A stretch of DNA of 64,000 nucleotides from Massilia sp. H6 (GTDB taxonomy: Bacteria; Pseudomonadota; Gammaproteobacteria; Burkholderiales; Burkholderiaceae_D): assembly GCF_024802625.1 (NCBI RefSeq), contig NZ_CP103371.1, positions 2,108,001 to 2,172,000 on the forward strand, given 5' to 3'. The notes beneath the pieces were generated by a model, which was given only the letters and a program-made list of their open reading frames with translations, did no database searches and was not told the origin of the DNA. Position numbers and translations under genes: made by a program. Below, piece by piece: positions 8,458 to 16,519 of the stretch; within the stretch, counting starts at the first letter, position 1; every line of letters starts with the position of its first letter.

Positions 8458-9957
8458 ATGGCGGCCGTCCTCGATATTCCGGCCAGCCAGGGTGCGCCGG
8501 CCCAGGCCGTGGAGCTGGAAACCTCGCTGCTCGACCAGATCGTCGAGCAAAGCCGGGTGGCCAGGTCCACCAGCGAGCACGAACGCGCGCGCGACCTGAT
8601 TTCGGAGCTGGTGACCCAGGTCATGCAGGGCACGATGGTCGTGTCGAACAACCTGTCGGCCACCATCGACGCGCGGCTGGCAGAGCTCGACCGCATGATC
8701 TCCGAGCAGCTATCAAGCGTGATGCATGCGCCCGAATTCCAGAAGCTCGAGCGCAGCTGGACCGGGCTGCATTACCTGGTGAAGAACAGCGCCACTGGCG
8801 CCAACCTGCAGGTGCGCATGCTCAATGCCAGCAAGCGCGAGCTGGTCAAAGACTTCCAGACGGCCATGGAGTTCGACCAGAGCGCCATATTCAAGAAGGT
8901 CTACGAAGAAGAATTCGGCAGCTTCGGCGGCGCGCCCTACGGCACCTTGATCGGCGACTTCGAGATTTCGCGCCAGCCCGAAGACATCTACTTTCTGGAG
9001 CAGATGTCGCACGTCGCTGCCGCCAGCCACGCGCCTTTCATCACATCGAGTTCGCCGGAACTGTTCGGGGTCGACAGCTTCGGCGACCTGGGCAAGCCGC
9101 GCGATCTGGCCAAGGTATTCGACACTGTCGAATACGCCAAATGGAAGGCCTTTCGCGAGTCGGAAGATGCGCGCTATGTCGGCCTGACCCTGCCGCGCTT
9201 CCTGGGACGCCTGCCTTACCATCCGGCCGATGGCATGACCACCGAAGGCTTCAATTACGTCGAGGATGTCGATGGCAGCGACCACCAGAAATACTTGTGG
9301 TGCAATGCCGCCTACGCGTTTGCCTCGAAATTGACCAAGGCCTTCGAGGACTATGGCTGGTGCGCCGCGATCCGCGGCGTCGAAGGCGGCGGCCTGGTGG
9401 AGAACCTGCCGGCGCATACTTTCAAGACCGACGAAGGCGAAGTTGCACTCAAGTGCCCGACCGAGCTGGCCATTACCGACCGCCGCGAAAAAGAGCTGTC
9501 GGACCTCGGTTTCATCTCGCTGGTGCACTGCAAGAACACCTCGTACGCGGCCTTCTTCGGCGCCCAGTCGGCGCAGAAGGCCAAGAAATACAACAACGAG
9601 GCGGCCAACGCCAATGCGGTGCTGTCTTCGCAGCTGCAGTACATCTTCGCGGTCTCGCGCATCGCGCACTACATGAAAGCCATGATGCGCGACAAGATCG
9701 GCAGCTTCGCCGCCGCCGCCAACGTCGAGGATTACCTGAACCGCTGGCTGACCCAGTACGTGCTGCTGGACGACAACGCGAGCCAGGACCAGAAGGCCCA
9801 GTTCCCGCTACGCGAAGCCAGCGTCCAGGTGTCGGAAGTTGCGGGCCGTCCGGGCGTATACCGCGCGGTGTCCTTCCTGCGTCCGCATTTCCAGCTCGAC
9901 GAGCTGTCCGTTTCGCTCCGACTGGTCGCGGAGCTGCCGCAATCGACCAAAAGCTAA
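8458..9957 (+). CDS. tssC: TssC (VipB) large sheath subunit
   Basis: A 499-residue sheath protein. The frame is open further upstream to 8395, but the ATG at 8458 is preceded by AAGGAGG at good spacing and yields the normal N-terminus, so it is the likely start. Recognisable family blocks are LDRMISEQLSSVMHAPEFQKLE, SWTGLHYLV, FDQSAIFKKVYEEEFG with the GGAPYGTLIGDFE turn, LFGVDSF, RYVGLTLPRFLGRLPY, and the C-terminal end RPHFQLDELSVSLRLVAELP. It pairs with TssB in the cytoplasmic contractile sheath. It is followed by hcp after 32 bases, the usual order tssB-tssC-hcp, which suggests coordinated production of sheath and tube. Confidence 0.97.
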   Translation: MAAVLDIPASQGAPAQAVELETSLLDQIVEQSRVARSTSEHERARDLISELVTQVMQGTMVVSNNLSATIDARLAELDRMISEQLSSVMHAPEFQKLERSWTGLHYLVKNSATGANLQVRMLNASKRELVKDFQTAMEFDQSAIFKKVYEEEFGSFGGAPYGTLIGDFEISRQPEDIYFLEQMSHVAAASHAPFITSSSPELFGVDSFGDLGKPRDLAKVFDTVEYAKWKAFRESEDARYVGLTLPRFLGRLPYHPADGMTTEGFNYVEDVDGSDHQKYLWCNAAYAFASKLTKAFEDYGWCAAIRGVEGGGLVENLPAHTFKTDEGEVALKCPTELAITDRREKELSDLGFISLVHCKNTSYAAFFGAQSAQKAKKYNNEAANANAVLSSQLQYIFAVSRIAHYMKAMMRDKIGSFAAAANVEDYLNRWLTQYVLLDDNASQDQKAQFPLREASVQVSEVAGRPGVYRAVSFLRPHFQLDELSVSLRLVAELPQSTKS

Positions 9958-9989
9958 GCAGTTTTCACTCACCCTCAACGGAGTAGAAC

Positions 9990-10481
9990 ATGGCAATCGA
10001 CGTATATCTGCAGATCGATGGTATCAAGGGCGAATCGATGGACGACAAGCACAAGGATTGGATCGAGTGCATTGCCGTCGACTGGGGCGTGAAGCAGCCG
10101 CGCTCGGCGACTGCGTCAACTGGCGGTGGCCACACCGCCGAACGCTGCGAGCACGAAGAAATCTCGTTCAAGAAGCTGGCCGACCTGGCCTCGCCGATCT
10201 TGCTGCAGACCTGCTCGGCCGGCAAGACGATCCCCAAGGCGAAGATGGAGTTCATGCGCGCCGATGGCCAGGGCGACCGGGTGAAGTATTTCGAGATCGA
10301 ACTCGAGAACGTCCTGATCGGCGGCGTCCAGCCCAGCGTCAAGGAAGGCAGCATTATCCAGGAAGAAGTCGGCCTGAAGTTCTCGAAGATCAAATGGAAG
10401 TACACGCAGCAGAAGATTGGCGGCGGCACCGGCGGCAATACCTCGGGTGGTTGGGACCTGGCGGCCAACAAGGTGGTCTGA
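9990..10481 (+). CDS. hcp: Hcp tube protein of the T6SS
   Basis: A 163-residue Hcp1-type protein that begins MAIDVYLQIDGIKGES. Later blocks include WIECIAVDWGVKQPRS, the HEEISFKKLADLASP segment and KYFEIELENVLIGGVQPS. Hcp forms hexameric rings that stack into the tube propelled by sheath contraction; it is secreted and also chaperones small effectors. A CGGAG ribosome-binding site lies six bases before the ATG. The gene sits between tssC and tssE. No effector domain is fused to the C-terminus, which ends with a short Gly-rich stretch (GGGTGGN) and about 13 further residues. A VgrG spike is not encoded anywhere in the window. Confidence 0.97.
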   Translation: MAIDVYLQIDGIKGESMDDKHKDWIECIAVDWGVKQPRSATASTGGGHTAERCEHEEISFKKLADLASPILLQTCSAGKTIPKAKMEFMRADGQGDRVKYFEIELENVLIGGVQPSVKEGSIIQEEVGLKFSKIKWKYTQQKIGGGTGGNTSGGWDLAANKVV

Positions 10482-10549
10482 CAACGCTTCGTCGTTCTGC
10501 GCGGCGCCACGCAGCTCAGCGCGGCGCCGCGCCTGTTTCTGGAGAGACC

Positions 10550-11011
10550 ATGAAGGCCCATACCCCGGGGCTGCTTGATCGCCTCATGGACCAACGCCCG
10601 CCGGACGCGGCCGGCACACCGGTCACGGGCGAACAGCTCAAGGACAGCGTGGCGCGCGACCTCGAGGCGCTGCTCAACACGCGCCTGGCCTTCGACCCGG
10701 CGCTCCTGGCCCCCTATGCGGAGGCGCGCGGCTCGCTGCTGCACTACGGCCTGGCGGATTTCGCCGGCTACTGCCTTACCAGCAGCGTCGACCGCGCCGT
10801 CGTCTGCGCCAGTATCCAAAACGCGATCAAAGCCCACGAGCCGCGCCTGGTCGACATCAGTGCCACGCTCGAACCCGACCAGGGCAGTGTCAACCGCCTT
10901 CACTTCGCCATCCATGCCCGGCTCGCCGTCTCCGCGGGCGCAGAGACGGTTAACTTCAATGCGGTGCTGCAGCCGTCGTCGCTGCACTACGCCGTCAAGC
11001 GCAAGCGCTAG
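10550..11011 (+). CDS. tssE: TssE (gp25-like) baseplate subunit
   Basis: A 153-residue lysozyme-like gp25-family protein. Expected features are the N-terminal LLDRLMDQ, VARDLEALLNTRLAF, the LLHYGLADFAGY turn, and the EPRLVDISATLE segment, which holds the conserved Glu-Pro-Arg near residue 107. It forms part of the T6SS baseplate wedge with TssF and TssG. The ATG at 10550 has a GGAGAGA ribosome-binding site seven bases upstream and was preferred over longer frames. In many T6SS loci tssF and tssG follow tssE directly, but here the next gene is tssH. The two wedge genes must lie elsewhere, most simply left of the window near tssM. The 37-base gap to tssH holds no promoter that I can see. Confidence 0.92.
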   Translation: MKAHTPGLLDRLMDQRPPDAAGTPVTGEQLKDSVARDLEALLNTRLAFDPALLAPYAEARGSLLHYGLADFAGYCLTSSVDRAVVCASIQNAIKAHEPRLVDISATLEPDQGSVNRLHFAIHARLAVSAGAETVNFNAVLQPSSLHYAVKRKR

Positions 11012-11048
11012 TCCCCCGCTAGTGCCCCCTTTCTTAGAAAGCGACACC

Positions 11049-13745
11049 ATGGACATCAATCTGAAGACCCTGATCGGCAAGCTTAACGACACGACCCGCG
11101 CCGCCGCGACGCGCGCGGCCTCGATCTGCGTTGGCCTGGGGCAGTACGAAGTCGAGATCGAGCACTTGTGCCTGGGCCTGATCGAGCAGCCGGACAGCGA
11201 CCTGGCCATTGTCGCGCAGGCCAGCGGTATCAGCCTCACGGGCCTGGAGAGCGATCTGCGCAACGAGGTCGCGCGCTTTGCCACCGGCAGCACGCGCACG
11301 CCGGTGTTTTCGCGCCACCTGCCGACACTGTTCGAGCACGCCTGGCTGATCGCGTCGCTCACGCCAGGCGCCAATGGGCAAGCCATCCAGATCCGCAGCG
11401 GCCACCTGCTGCTGGCGCTGCTCACCGAGCCTTCGCTGGCGCAACTGGCGCAGCGGGCCTCGCCGCTGTTCAGGGCATTCCCGATCGACCGCCTCAAGCA
11501 CGATTTCGTCAAGATTACGCATGGCTCGCGCGAAGCGCAGCCGGTAGCGATGCCAGTGGAGGAGAGCGCGGGCGACGCCGCCAGCGAGATCGCGGCCAGT
11601 CCAGGGCGCGCCACCGCGGCGCTCGACCGGTACACCACCTGCCTGACCGGGCGCGCACGCGCGGGCCAGGTCGACCCGGTGATCGGGCGCGATCCAGAGA
11701 TTCGCCAGGCCATCGATATCCTGATGCGGCGGCGCCAGAACAACCCGATCCTGACCGGCGAGGCGGGCGTGGGCAAGACCGCCGTGGTCGAGGGCCTGGC
11801 CTTGCGCATCGCGCTGGGCCAAGTGCCCGAGGTGCTGCGCGGGGTCGAGATCCATACGCTCGACATGGGTCTGCTGCAGGCTGGCGCCAGCGTCAAGGGC
11901 GAGTTCGAGAACCGCCTCAAGAGCGTGATCGACGAGGTCAAGCGCAGCCCGCACGCCATCATCTTGTTCATCGACGAGGCGCATACCATGATCGGCGCCG
12001 GCGGCGCGGCCGGCCAGAACGACGCGGCCAACCTGCTCAAACCGGCGCTGGCGCGCGGCGAACTGCGCACCATCGCGGCCACCACCTGGAGCGAGTACAA
12101 GAAGTATTTCGAGAAAGACGCAGCCCTGGCGCGCCGCTTCCAGGTGATCAAGGTGGAAGAACCCGACGAAGCCACCGCCGGCGCCATGCTGCGCGCCATG
12201 GCGCCGCTGATGGAAAACCATTTCGGCGTACGCATCCTCGACGAAGCCGTGCTCGAGGCGGTACGCCTGTCGCACCGCTATATCAGCGGGCGTCAGCTGC
12301 CCGACAAGGCGATCAGCGTGCTCGATACGGCCTGCGCCAAGGTGGCACTGGGTAGGAGCTCGACGCCGGCTGCGCTGGAAGACTGCAGCGGCCAGATCGA
12401 GCGCATCGACGCCCAGGTCAGTGCGCTGCAGCGCGAAGCCAATGCCGGCGCCAGTCACGAAGACAAGCTGGCGCAGCTGCGCCAGCAGCGGTCCGCGCTG
12501 GACGACGAGCGTATCGGCCTGCAGCGCCGCTGGGACGAAGAGCAGCGCATCGTCGCCGAGATTGGCGCCATGCGCTGCGCGCTCGAGGACGCAGCCGTGG
12601 CCGACACCGATGACGGCCGGCCGGCCGGCGTGGCCGCGCTGCGCGCCCGCACCGAGCTCTTGCGAGGCCTGCAGGGCGAGTCGCCGCTGGTGCCGGTGCA
12701 GGTGGACAGCCACACGGTGGCGGAAATCGTCGCCAGCTGGACCGGCATTCCGCTGGGCCGGATGGTCAAGGACGAGCTGCGCACGGTGGTCAAGCTGCAG
12801 GCGCTGCTGGACGAACGCATTCTGGGCCAGCCGCAGGCCAGCGGCGCGGTGGCCCAGCGGGTGCGCACGGCGCGCGCCAACCTCGATGACCCCAACAAGC
12901 CGAAAGGCGTGTTCCTGTTCGTCGGCAGCTCCGGTGTTGGCAAGACCGAGACCGCACTGGCGCTGGCCGACATCCTGTATGGCGGCGAGCGCAAGCTCAT
13001 CACCATCAACATGAGCGAATACCAGGAGTCGCACAGCGTCGCGAGCCTGAAAGGCTCGCCGCCGGGCTATGTCGGCTACGGCGAGGGCGGGGTGCTGACC
13101 GAAGCGGTGCGGCGCAATCCCTACAGCGTGGTACTGCTCGACGAAGTCGAGAAAGCCCATGCCGACGTGCTGGAATTGTTTTTCCAGGTGTTCGACAAAG
13201 GCGTGCTCGACGATGCCGAGGGGCGCCAGATCGATTTCCGCAACACCATCATCATCCTGACCTCGAACGTCGGTTCCAGCCAGATGATGGGCGCCTGCCT
13301 GAACAAACCCGTACACGAGCTGCCGGATCCGGCACAGCTGGCCGACCTGATTCGCCCGCAACTGATGCGGCACTTCAAGCCCGCCTTCCTGGGGCGCCTG
13401 TGCGTGGTGCCGTTCTACCCGATCCGCGACGAGGTCCTGGGCCGGATCATCCGGCAAAAGCTCGACCGCATTGCAGAACGCGTCATGAGCAATCACCGCG
13501 CGCGCTTCGAGTACGACGAAGCACTGGTGGCGGCGGTGCTCAGGCGCTGTACCGAGGTCGATTCCGGCGCGCGCAATGTCGACCACATCCTTAATGGCAC
13601 GCTGCTGCCCGAGATCGCCGACAGCGTGCTGGCGCAGATGGCCGAAGGCGGCGCGATCGCCCGCGTGAAGGTAAGCGCGACCAAGGCCGGCAAATTCAAG
13701 TACGCGATCGATGCCGCCGAGCTTTCCCGGGAGCTGGCATGCTGA
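11049..13745 (+). CDS. tssH: TssH (ClpV) AAA+ ATPase that recycles the T6SS sheath
   Basis: An 898-residue Clp/Hsp100-family ATPase. The start MDINLKTLIGKLND matches ClpV rather than ClpB. An N-terminal Clp repeat domain (about 1-160) binds the TssC N-terminal helix. The first AAA+ module has Walker A GEAGVGKT near residue 237 and Walker B LFIDEAH. A coiled middle segment rich in Gln, Glu and Arg covers about 440-540. The second AAA+ module has Walker A GSSGVGKT near 626 and Walker B VVLLDEVEKAH. It uses ATP to extract TssC from contracted sheaths so that subunits are reused. Much longer frames start upstream at 10575, but the ATG at 11049 fits the family N-terminus. Its end overlaps the tssA start by seven bases. 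Confidence 0.96.
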   Translation: MDINLKTLIGKLNDTTRAAATRAASICVGLGQYEVEIEHLCLGLIEQPDSDLAIVAQASGISLTGLESDLRNEVARFATGSTRTPVFSRHLPTLFEHAWLIASLTPGANGQAIQIRSGHLLLALLTEPSLAQLAQRASPLFRAFPIDRLKHDFVKITHGSREAQPVAMPVEESAGDAASEIAASPGRATAALDRYTTCLTGRARAGQVDPVIGRDPEIRQAIDILMRRRQNNPILTGEAGVGKTAVVEGLALRIALGQVPEVLRGVEIHTLDMGLLQAGASVKGEFENRLKSVIDEVKRSPHAIILFIDEAHTMIGAGGAAGQNDAANLLKPALARGELRTIAATTWSEYKKYFEKDAALARRFQVIKVEEPDEATAGAMLRAMAPLMENHFGVRILDEAVLEAVRLSHRYISGRQLPDKAISVLDTACAKVALGRSSTPAALEDCSGQIERIDAQVSALQREANAGASHEDKLAQLRQQRSALDDERIGLQRRWDEEQRIVAEIGAMRCALEDAAVADTDDGRPAGVAALRARTELLRGLQGESPLVPVQVDSHTVAEIVASWTGIPLGRMVKDELRTVVKLQALLDERILGQPQASGAVAQRVRTARANLDDPNKPKGVFLFVGSSGVGKTETALALADILYGGERKLITINMSEYQESHSVASLKGSPPGYVGYGEGGVLTEAVRRNPYSVVLLDEVEKAHADVLELFFQVFDKGVLDDAEGRQIDFRNTIIILTSNVGSSQMMGACLNKPVHELPDPAQLADLIRPQLMRHFKPAFLGRLCVVPFYPIRDEVLGRIIRQKLDRIAERVMSNHRARFEYDEALVAAVLRRCTEVDSGARNVDHILNGTLLPEIADSVLAQMAEGGAIARVKVSATKAGKFKYAIDAAELSRELAC

Positions 13746-14719
13746 ACCTCGCTGCACTGCTGGTCCCGATCAGCATCGAACAGCCCTGCGGCGAGGACCT
13801 CGCGTTCGCGCCCGAGCTCGACGCCATCAGCCGCGCGCGCCAGGCCGACGATCCATCGATCGAGCAGGGCGCCTGGGTCACGACGCTCAAGGAAGCGGAC
13901 TGGAAGTTTGTCGCGCAGCGCTGCATCGAATTGCTCGAGACCCGCAGCAAGCATCTGCAGCTGGCAGTCTGGCTGGCCGAGGCCAGCGCCAAGACGGCCG
14001 GGCTGCGCGGCCTGGCCGATAGCCTGCGCCTGGTGGCCGGATTGTGCGAACGCTACTGGGAGCAGGTGCATCCGCTGCCCGACGAAGAGGGTCACGAGCG
14101 CCGCATCGGCAACCTGGCCTGGGTGGCGGCGCGGGTGGCGCCGCTGGCCAGGGACATCCCGGTGGCCGACGGCGTCACCGTGCTGGCCTGGGAAGCGGCG
14201 CGCGCGCGCGGGCCCGAAGCGCTGGCCGAGCTTGAGGCGGCGCGGGCGCGTGCCACGCCGGCCGCGCGCCAGGCTTTGCTACGCGATGCACAAGACTGCA
14301 GCGCGGCCTTGGACGAACTCGAAAGCGTGCTAGATGGCCGGCTCGGTACCGATGGCCCCAGTTTCGGTGCGGCCCGGGTGGCCTTGCGCGACCTGGCCGA
14401 CCTGGTCGCGCCCGCGGTGGCGGCGCTTACGCCGCTGCAGGCGCGGCCGCCAGCTTCGGCGAGCGCGGTCGCGATGGCGCCCGCGCAGTCGACGCTCCTG
14501 CTGGACGGTCCGCTGCAAAGCCGCGAACAGGCCCTGGCGCAGCTGCGCGGCGTGGCCGAATTCTTCCGCCGCACCGAACCGCACAGCCCGGTCGCTTACC
14601 TGGCGGAGAAAGCGGCGCGCTGGGGCGAGCAGCCCTTGCATGCATGGCTGCGCTCGGTCATCAAGGATGACGCGTCGCTGGCGCGGCTGGAGGATTTACT
14701 GGGAATAGAGGACAGCTGA
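13739..14719 (+). CDS. tssA: TssA T6SS baseplate/sheath-assembly protein
   Basis: A 326-residue protein with the ImpA N-terminal domain in residues about 1-130: the opening LLVPISIEQPCGEDL, then the W-rich segment DWKFVAQRCIELLETRSKHLQLAVWLAEA and the RYWEQVHPLPDEE turn that typify TssA. A long Ala-rich linker follows. The C-terminal 70 residues (from about LLDGPLQSREQAL to the end) form the smaller domain, with a FFRRTEPHSPVAYL motif shared by short-form TssA. TssA assembles in rings and primes or caps the growing sheath. The start codon overlaps the end of tssH, so the two are translationally coupled. It is the last gene of the rightward T6SS operon in this window; a 16-bp inverted repeat lies just beyond it. 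Confidence 0.93.
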   Translation: MLNLAALLVPISIEQPCGEDLAFAPELDAISRARQADDPSIEQGAWVTTLKEADWKFVAQRCIELLETRSKHLQLAVWLAEASAKTAGLRGLADSLRLVAGLCERYWEQVHPLPDEEGHERRIGNLAWVAARVAPLARDIPVADGVTVLAWEAARARGPEALAELEAARARATPAARQALLRDAQDCSAALDELESVLDGRLGTDGPSFGAARVALRDLADLVAPAVAALTPLQARPPASASAVAMAPAQSTLLLDGPLQSREQALAQLRGVAEFFRRTEPHSPVAYLAEKAARWGEQPLHAWLRSVIKDDASLARLEDLLGIEDS

Positions 14720-14743
14720 GGGCGCTGATTGATGCTTTGGAAT

Positions 14744-14790
14744 GTGAAAGAAAATTTCATATGGAGCAACAATTTGAAATTTTCTTTCAC
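14744..14790. terminator. 16-bp perfect inverted repeat between convergent tssA and phasin
   Basis: Arms at 14744-14759 and 14775-14790 are exact reverse complements separated by 15 bases. The element sits almost midway between the tssA stop (24 bases) and the phasin stop (22 bases). It is AT-rich, and neither side has a clear run of T after the stem, so bidirectional termination is inferred mainly from position. A protein-binding operator is the alternative. Confidence 0.45.
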
Positions 14791-14812
14791 GGTATGACGA
14801 AGTGATCGTTGA

Positions 14813-15364
14813 CTATTCAGCCGGTTTCTGGGTTCCCGGCTGGACCATCGAGCTGGCCTTGGCGATCTGTTCCTCGACGCTCTGCACCGCCTGGCGGGTA
14901 GCCTGCGTCACCTGCTCATAACCCTTGAAGGCGTTGTCGATCGCGGTCTTGATGATCTCGACGGCGTTCTCGGAACCCGGCTTGACGTTCTGGGTGACGT
15001 CGTAGATCAGTGCCGACAGCGTGCTCTTGGCTTCGGCCACGTGGGTATCGGCGGCCTGGCGGAACTCCTGCTGCATTTCGTCGATGATGGTCTTCATCTG
15101 CTCGCGGTACTCGCTGGCGCCGGCCGCGCCAGGCTGCATGCGGGCATGCAGGGCGGCGATCGCCGCTTTCGGGTCGCTGGCCTTGGCCATCTCCTGGCCG
15201 GCGGCAATCGAGCCTTCCATCGAGCTCTTCGCTACATTCATGTTCAGCGCCACTACTTGCTCCACGCCTTTCACGGTCTTGCTGGCGAGGGCGTTAAAGG
15301 TCTGCATCTGCAGGTCGAACAGGGTCTTGGTGGCGTTGGCGAACTGCTCCGGACTGGTGAACAT
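14813..15364 (-). CDS. phaP: Phasin family protein (PHA granule coat)
   Basis: A 183-residue helical protein beginning MFTSPEQFANATKTLFDLQM, followed by NALASKTVKGVEQVVALN. This is the Phasin_2 pattern common in Burkholderiales. The protein is almost wholly amphipathic helix with a short Pro-containing tail. Phasins coat polyhydroxyalkanoate granules in the cytoplasm, limiting granule fusion and guarding the surface. The frame is open to 15517, but the ATG at 15364 has a strong GGAGGAGA ribosome-binding site and gives the family N-terminus. No PHA synthase or depolymerase is nearby, so the gene is monocistronic here and convergent with the T6SS operon. Several phasin paralogues per genome are usual, so the numbering of this copy is unknown. 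Confidence 0.88.
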   Translation of the reverse strand: MFTSPEQFANATKTLFDLQMQTFNALASKTVKGVEQVVALNMNVAKSSMEGSIAAGQEMAKASDPKAAIAALHARMQPGAAGASEYREQMKTIIDEMQQEFRQAADTHVAEAKSTLSALIYDVTQNVKPGSENAVEIIKTAIDNAFKGYEQVTQATRQAVQSVEEQIAKASSMVQPGTQKPAE

Positions 15365-15416
15365 CGGTGTCTCCTCCGTAATTGGAATGGATCGTTGAGC
15401 TGCGCTTGCAACCCCA

Positions 15417-15617
15417 TTATTTAGCAACAATGGGTTTTTCGCAACGCGCGTCCCGATACGGCCCGCTGGATTTTTCCCAGCCGGGTCCGAGCGGCGTTTG
15501 CGAACAGGCCAGCGCACCGTTGAGTTTGCTGCGCCACTGGAACCAGGGCGCCGGGCCCGCCAGCGCGGTATTCGCCGCGAGGACGAGGATCAGGAGACAG
15601 GGAACAATGATTTTCAT
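15417..15617 (-). CDS. Small secreted protein, 66 residues, function unknown
   Basis: A short ORF with a convincing signal peptide (MKIIVPCLLILVLAANTALAG, cleavage probably after ALA). The mature part is about 45 residues with two Cys (ACSQTPLGPGWEKSSGPYRD, then ARCEKP) that could form one disulfide. This small Trp/Gly/Cys-containing fold looks like a genuine exported protein, but I cannot name a family. The ribosome-binding site is weak: GAGGGTAAG about 12 bases upstream. It lies alone between the phasin gene and the tRNA-Leu cluster on the same strand as both. The bidirectional-looking hairpin at 15693-15736 would separate it from the tRNA transcript, so it needs its own promoter. Confidence 0.55.
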   Translation of the reverse strand: MKIIVPCLLILVLAANTALAGPAPWFQWRSKLNGALACSQTPLGPGWEKSSGPYRDARCEKPIVAK

Positions 15618-15692
15618 GGCCAGTCGAGCTTACCCTCATGGTGCTGCAAGTCAAGCGGCGCCTGGCCTGCATGTGAAAATCGAACGCGCCAA

Positions 15693-15736
15693 CGCAAAAC
15701 GCCGTAAGCCTTTTTCAAAGCTTACGGCGTTTTGCG
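15693..15736 (-). terminator. Terminator of the tRNA-Leu operon
   Basis: A perfect 17-bp stem (15693-15709 with 15720-15736) and a 10-base loop lie 23 bases past the last tRNA-Leu gene in its direction of transcription. The GC-rich core GCCGTAAGC/GCTTACGGC continues into a TTTT-containing outer stem, so the U-rich segment is inside the extended stem. It is symmetric enough to act in both directions. Confidence 0.7.
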
Positions 15737-15759
15737 GGATATGACATCCAGGTAGAGTT

Positions 15760-15844
15760 TGGTGCCCACGGAGGGACTCGAACCCCCACACCTCGCGGCA
15801 CATGGACCTGAACCATGCGCGTCTACCAATTCCGCCACGTGGGC
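15760..15844 (-). tRNA. tRNA-Leu (anticodon CAG), copy 3 of 3
   Basis: An 85-base gene with encoded CCA. The acceptor stem GCCCACG pairs with CGTGGGC, and the anticodon loop TTCAGGT gives anticodon CAG, reading CUG. The long variable arm typical of tRNA-Leu is present, as is the T loop GGTTCGAGTCC. The sequence is identical to the two neighbouring copies. It is the last gene of the leftward tRNA operon, followed by the 17-bp terminator hairpin. Confidence 0.97.
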
Positions 15845-15917
15845 ACTGTTACTGCTACTGCAAACACAAACAACGGTGAAACGGTACAACGAACTGCTGC
15901 GGATAAAGCCAGTAGAG

Positions 15918-16002
15918 TGGTGCCCACGGAGGGACTCGAACCCCCACACCTCGCGGCACATGGACCTGAACCATGCGCGTCTACCAATTCCGCCACGTGG
16001 GC
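15918..16002 (-). tRNA. tRNA-Leu (anticodon CAG), copy 2 of 3
   Basis: An exact 85-base copy of the flanking tRNA-Leu genes, with encoded CCA and anticodon CAG. The 73- and 62-base spacers on its two sides share a CAACGAACTGCTGCGGAT segment, which points to tandem duplication of a gene-plus-spacer unit. Confidence 0.97.
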
Positions 16003-16064
16003 ACTGGTACTGCAACAACAGACAACGATGACAACGAACTGCTGCGGATCTACTACCGGTAGAG

Positions 16065-16149
16065 TGGTGCCCACGGAGGGACTCGAACCCCCACACCTCG
16101 CGGCACATGGACCTGAACCATGCGCGTCTACCAATTCCGCCACGTGGGC
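16065..16149 (-). tRNA. tRNA-Leu (anticodon CAG), copy 1 of 3
   Basis: The promoter-proximal 85-base copy, identical to the other two, with encoded CCA and anticodon CAG. A strong sigma70-type promoter lies about 150 bases upstream. CUG is the main leucine codon in the genes of this window, which fits extra copies of this isoacceptor. Confidence 0.97.
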
Positions 16150-16301
16150 ACTGAACTGCTTACTCTGATACAATAACAGGCTTTGGCGCTTTTCGCCAGA
16201 TCAACTTTCTGAACCATCCAGTCGATCATCGCTGCAAAACCCACTTCCTGCTACTGCCTTTTCTTCTGCTGCGGCTTGCGCCCCTTGCTGAAGAGACCGA
16301 G

Positions 16302-16329
16302 ATTATAGCGGAAGGTTTGCAAAAGTCAA
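16302..16329 (-). promoter_or_regulatory. Sigma70 promoter for the tRNA-Leu operon
   Basis: On the minus strand TTGACT (16324-16329) and a perfect TATAAT (16302-16307) are separated by 16 bases. Transcription would begin near 16295 and leave a leader of about 145 bases before the first mature tRNA-Leu end, to be removed by RNase P. The rest of the 370-base stretch between the tRNAs and rnr shows no other gene that I can support. Confidence 0.7.
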
Positions 16330-16519
16330 AGACCCCGCAGTGGCGATGCGCGCGGGTTCCTGCAAGCACGCTGCGCGCCCGCTTGACGCCATATGCTAGG
16401 CGAATCGCCGCGTCCTCCGTTACACTACGCCTGTCAAGGTGTCAATCAAACCCAATCCCGCGCGTCTGCTCAGGTCCTGCAATGACGGCGCCCACAATCA
16501 AGAGAAATAAGAAAACGAT

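Noticed and set aside
11034..13757. Antisense frame of about 907 codons opposite tssH
   Set aside because: It is the mirror of a strongly supported AAA+ gene and shows Arg-rich composition without motifs.
15760..16149. Three near-identical 85-base repeats that could be mistaken for a CRISPR-like array
   Set aside because: Each unit folds as tRNA-Leu with a complete acceptor stem and anticodon loop, and the spacers are themselves related to each other.
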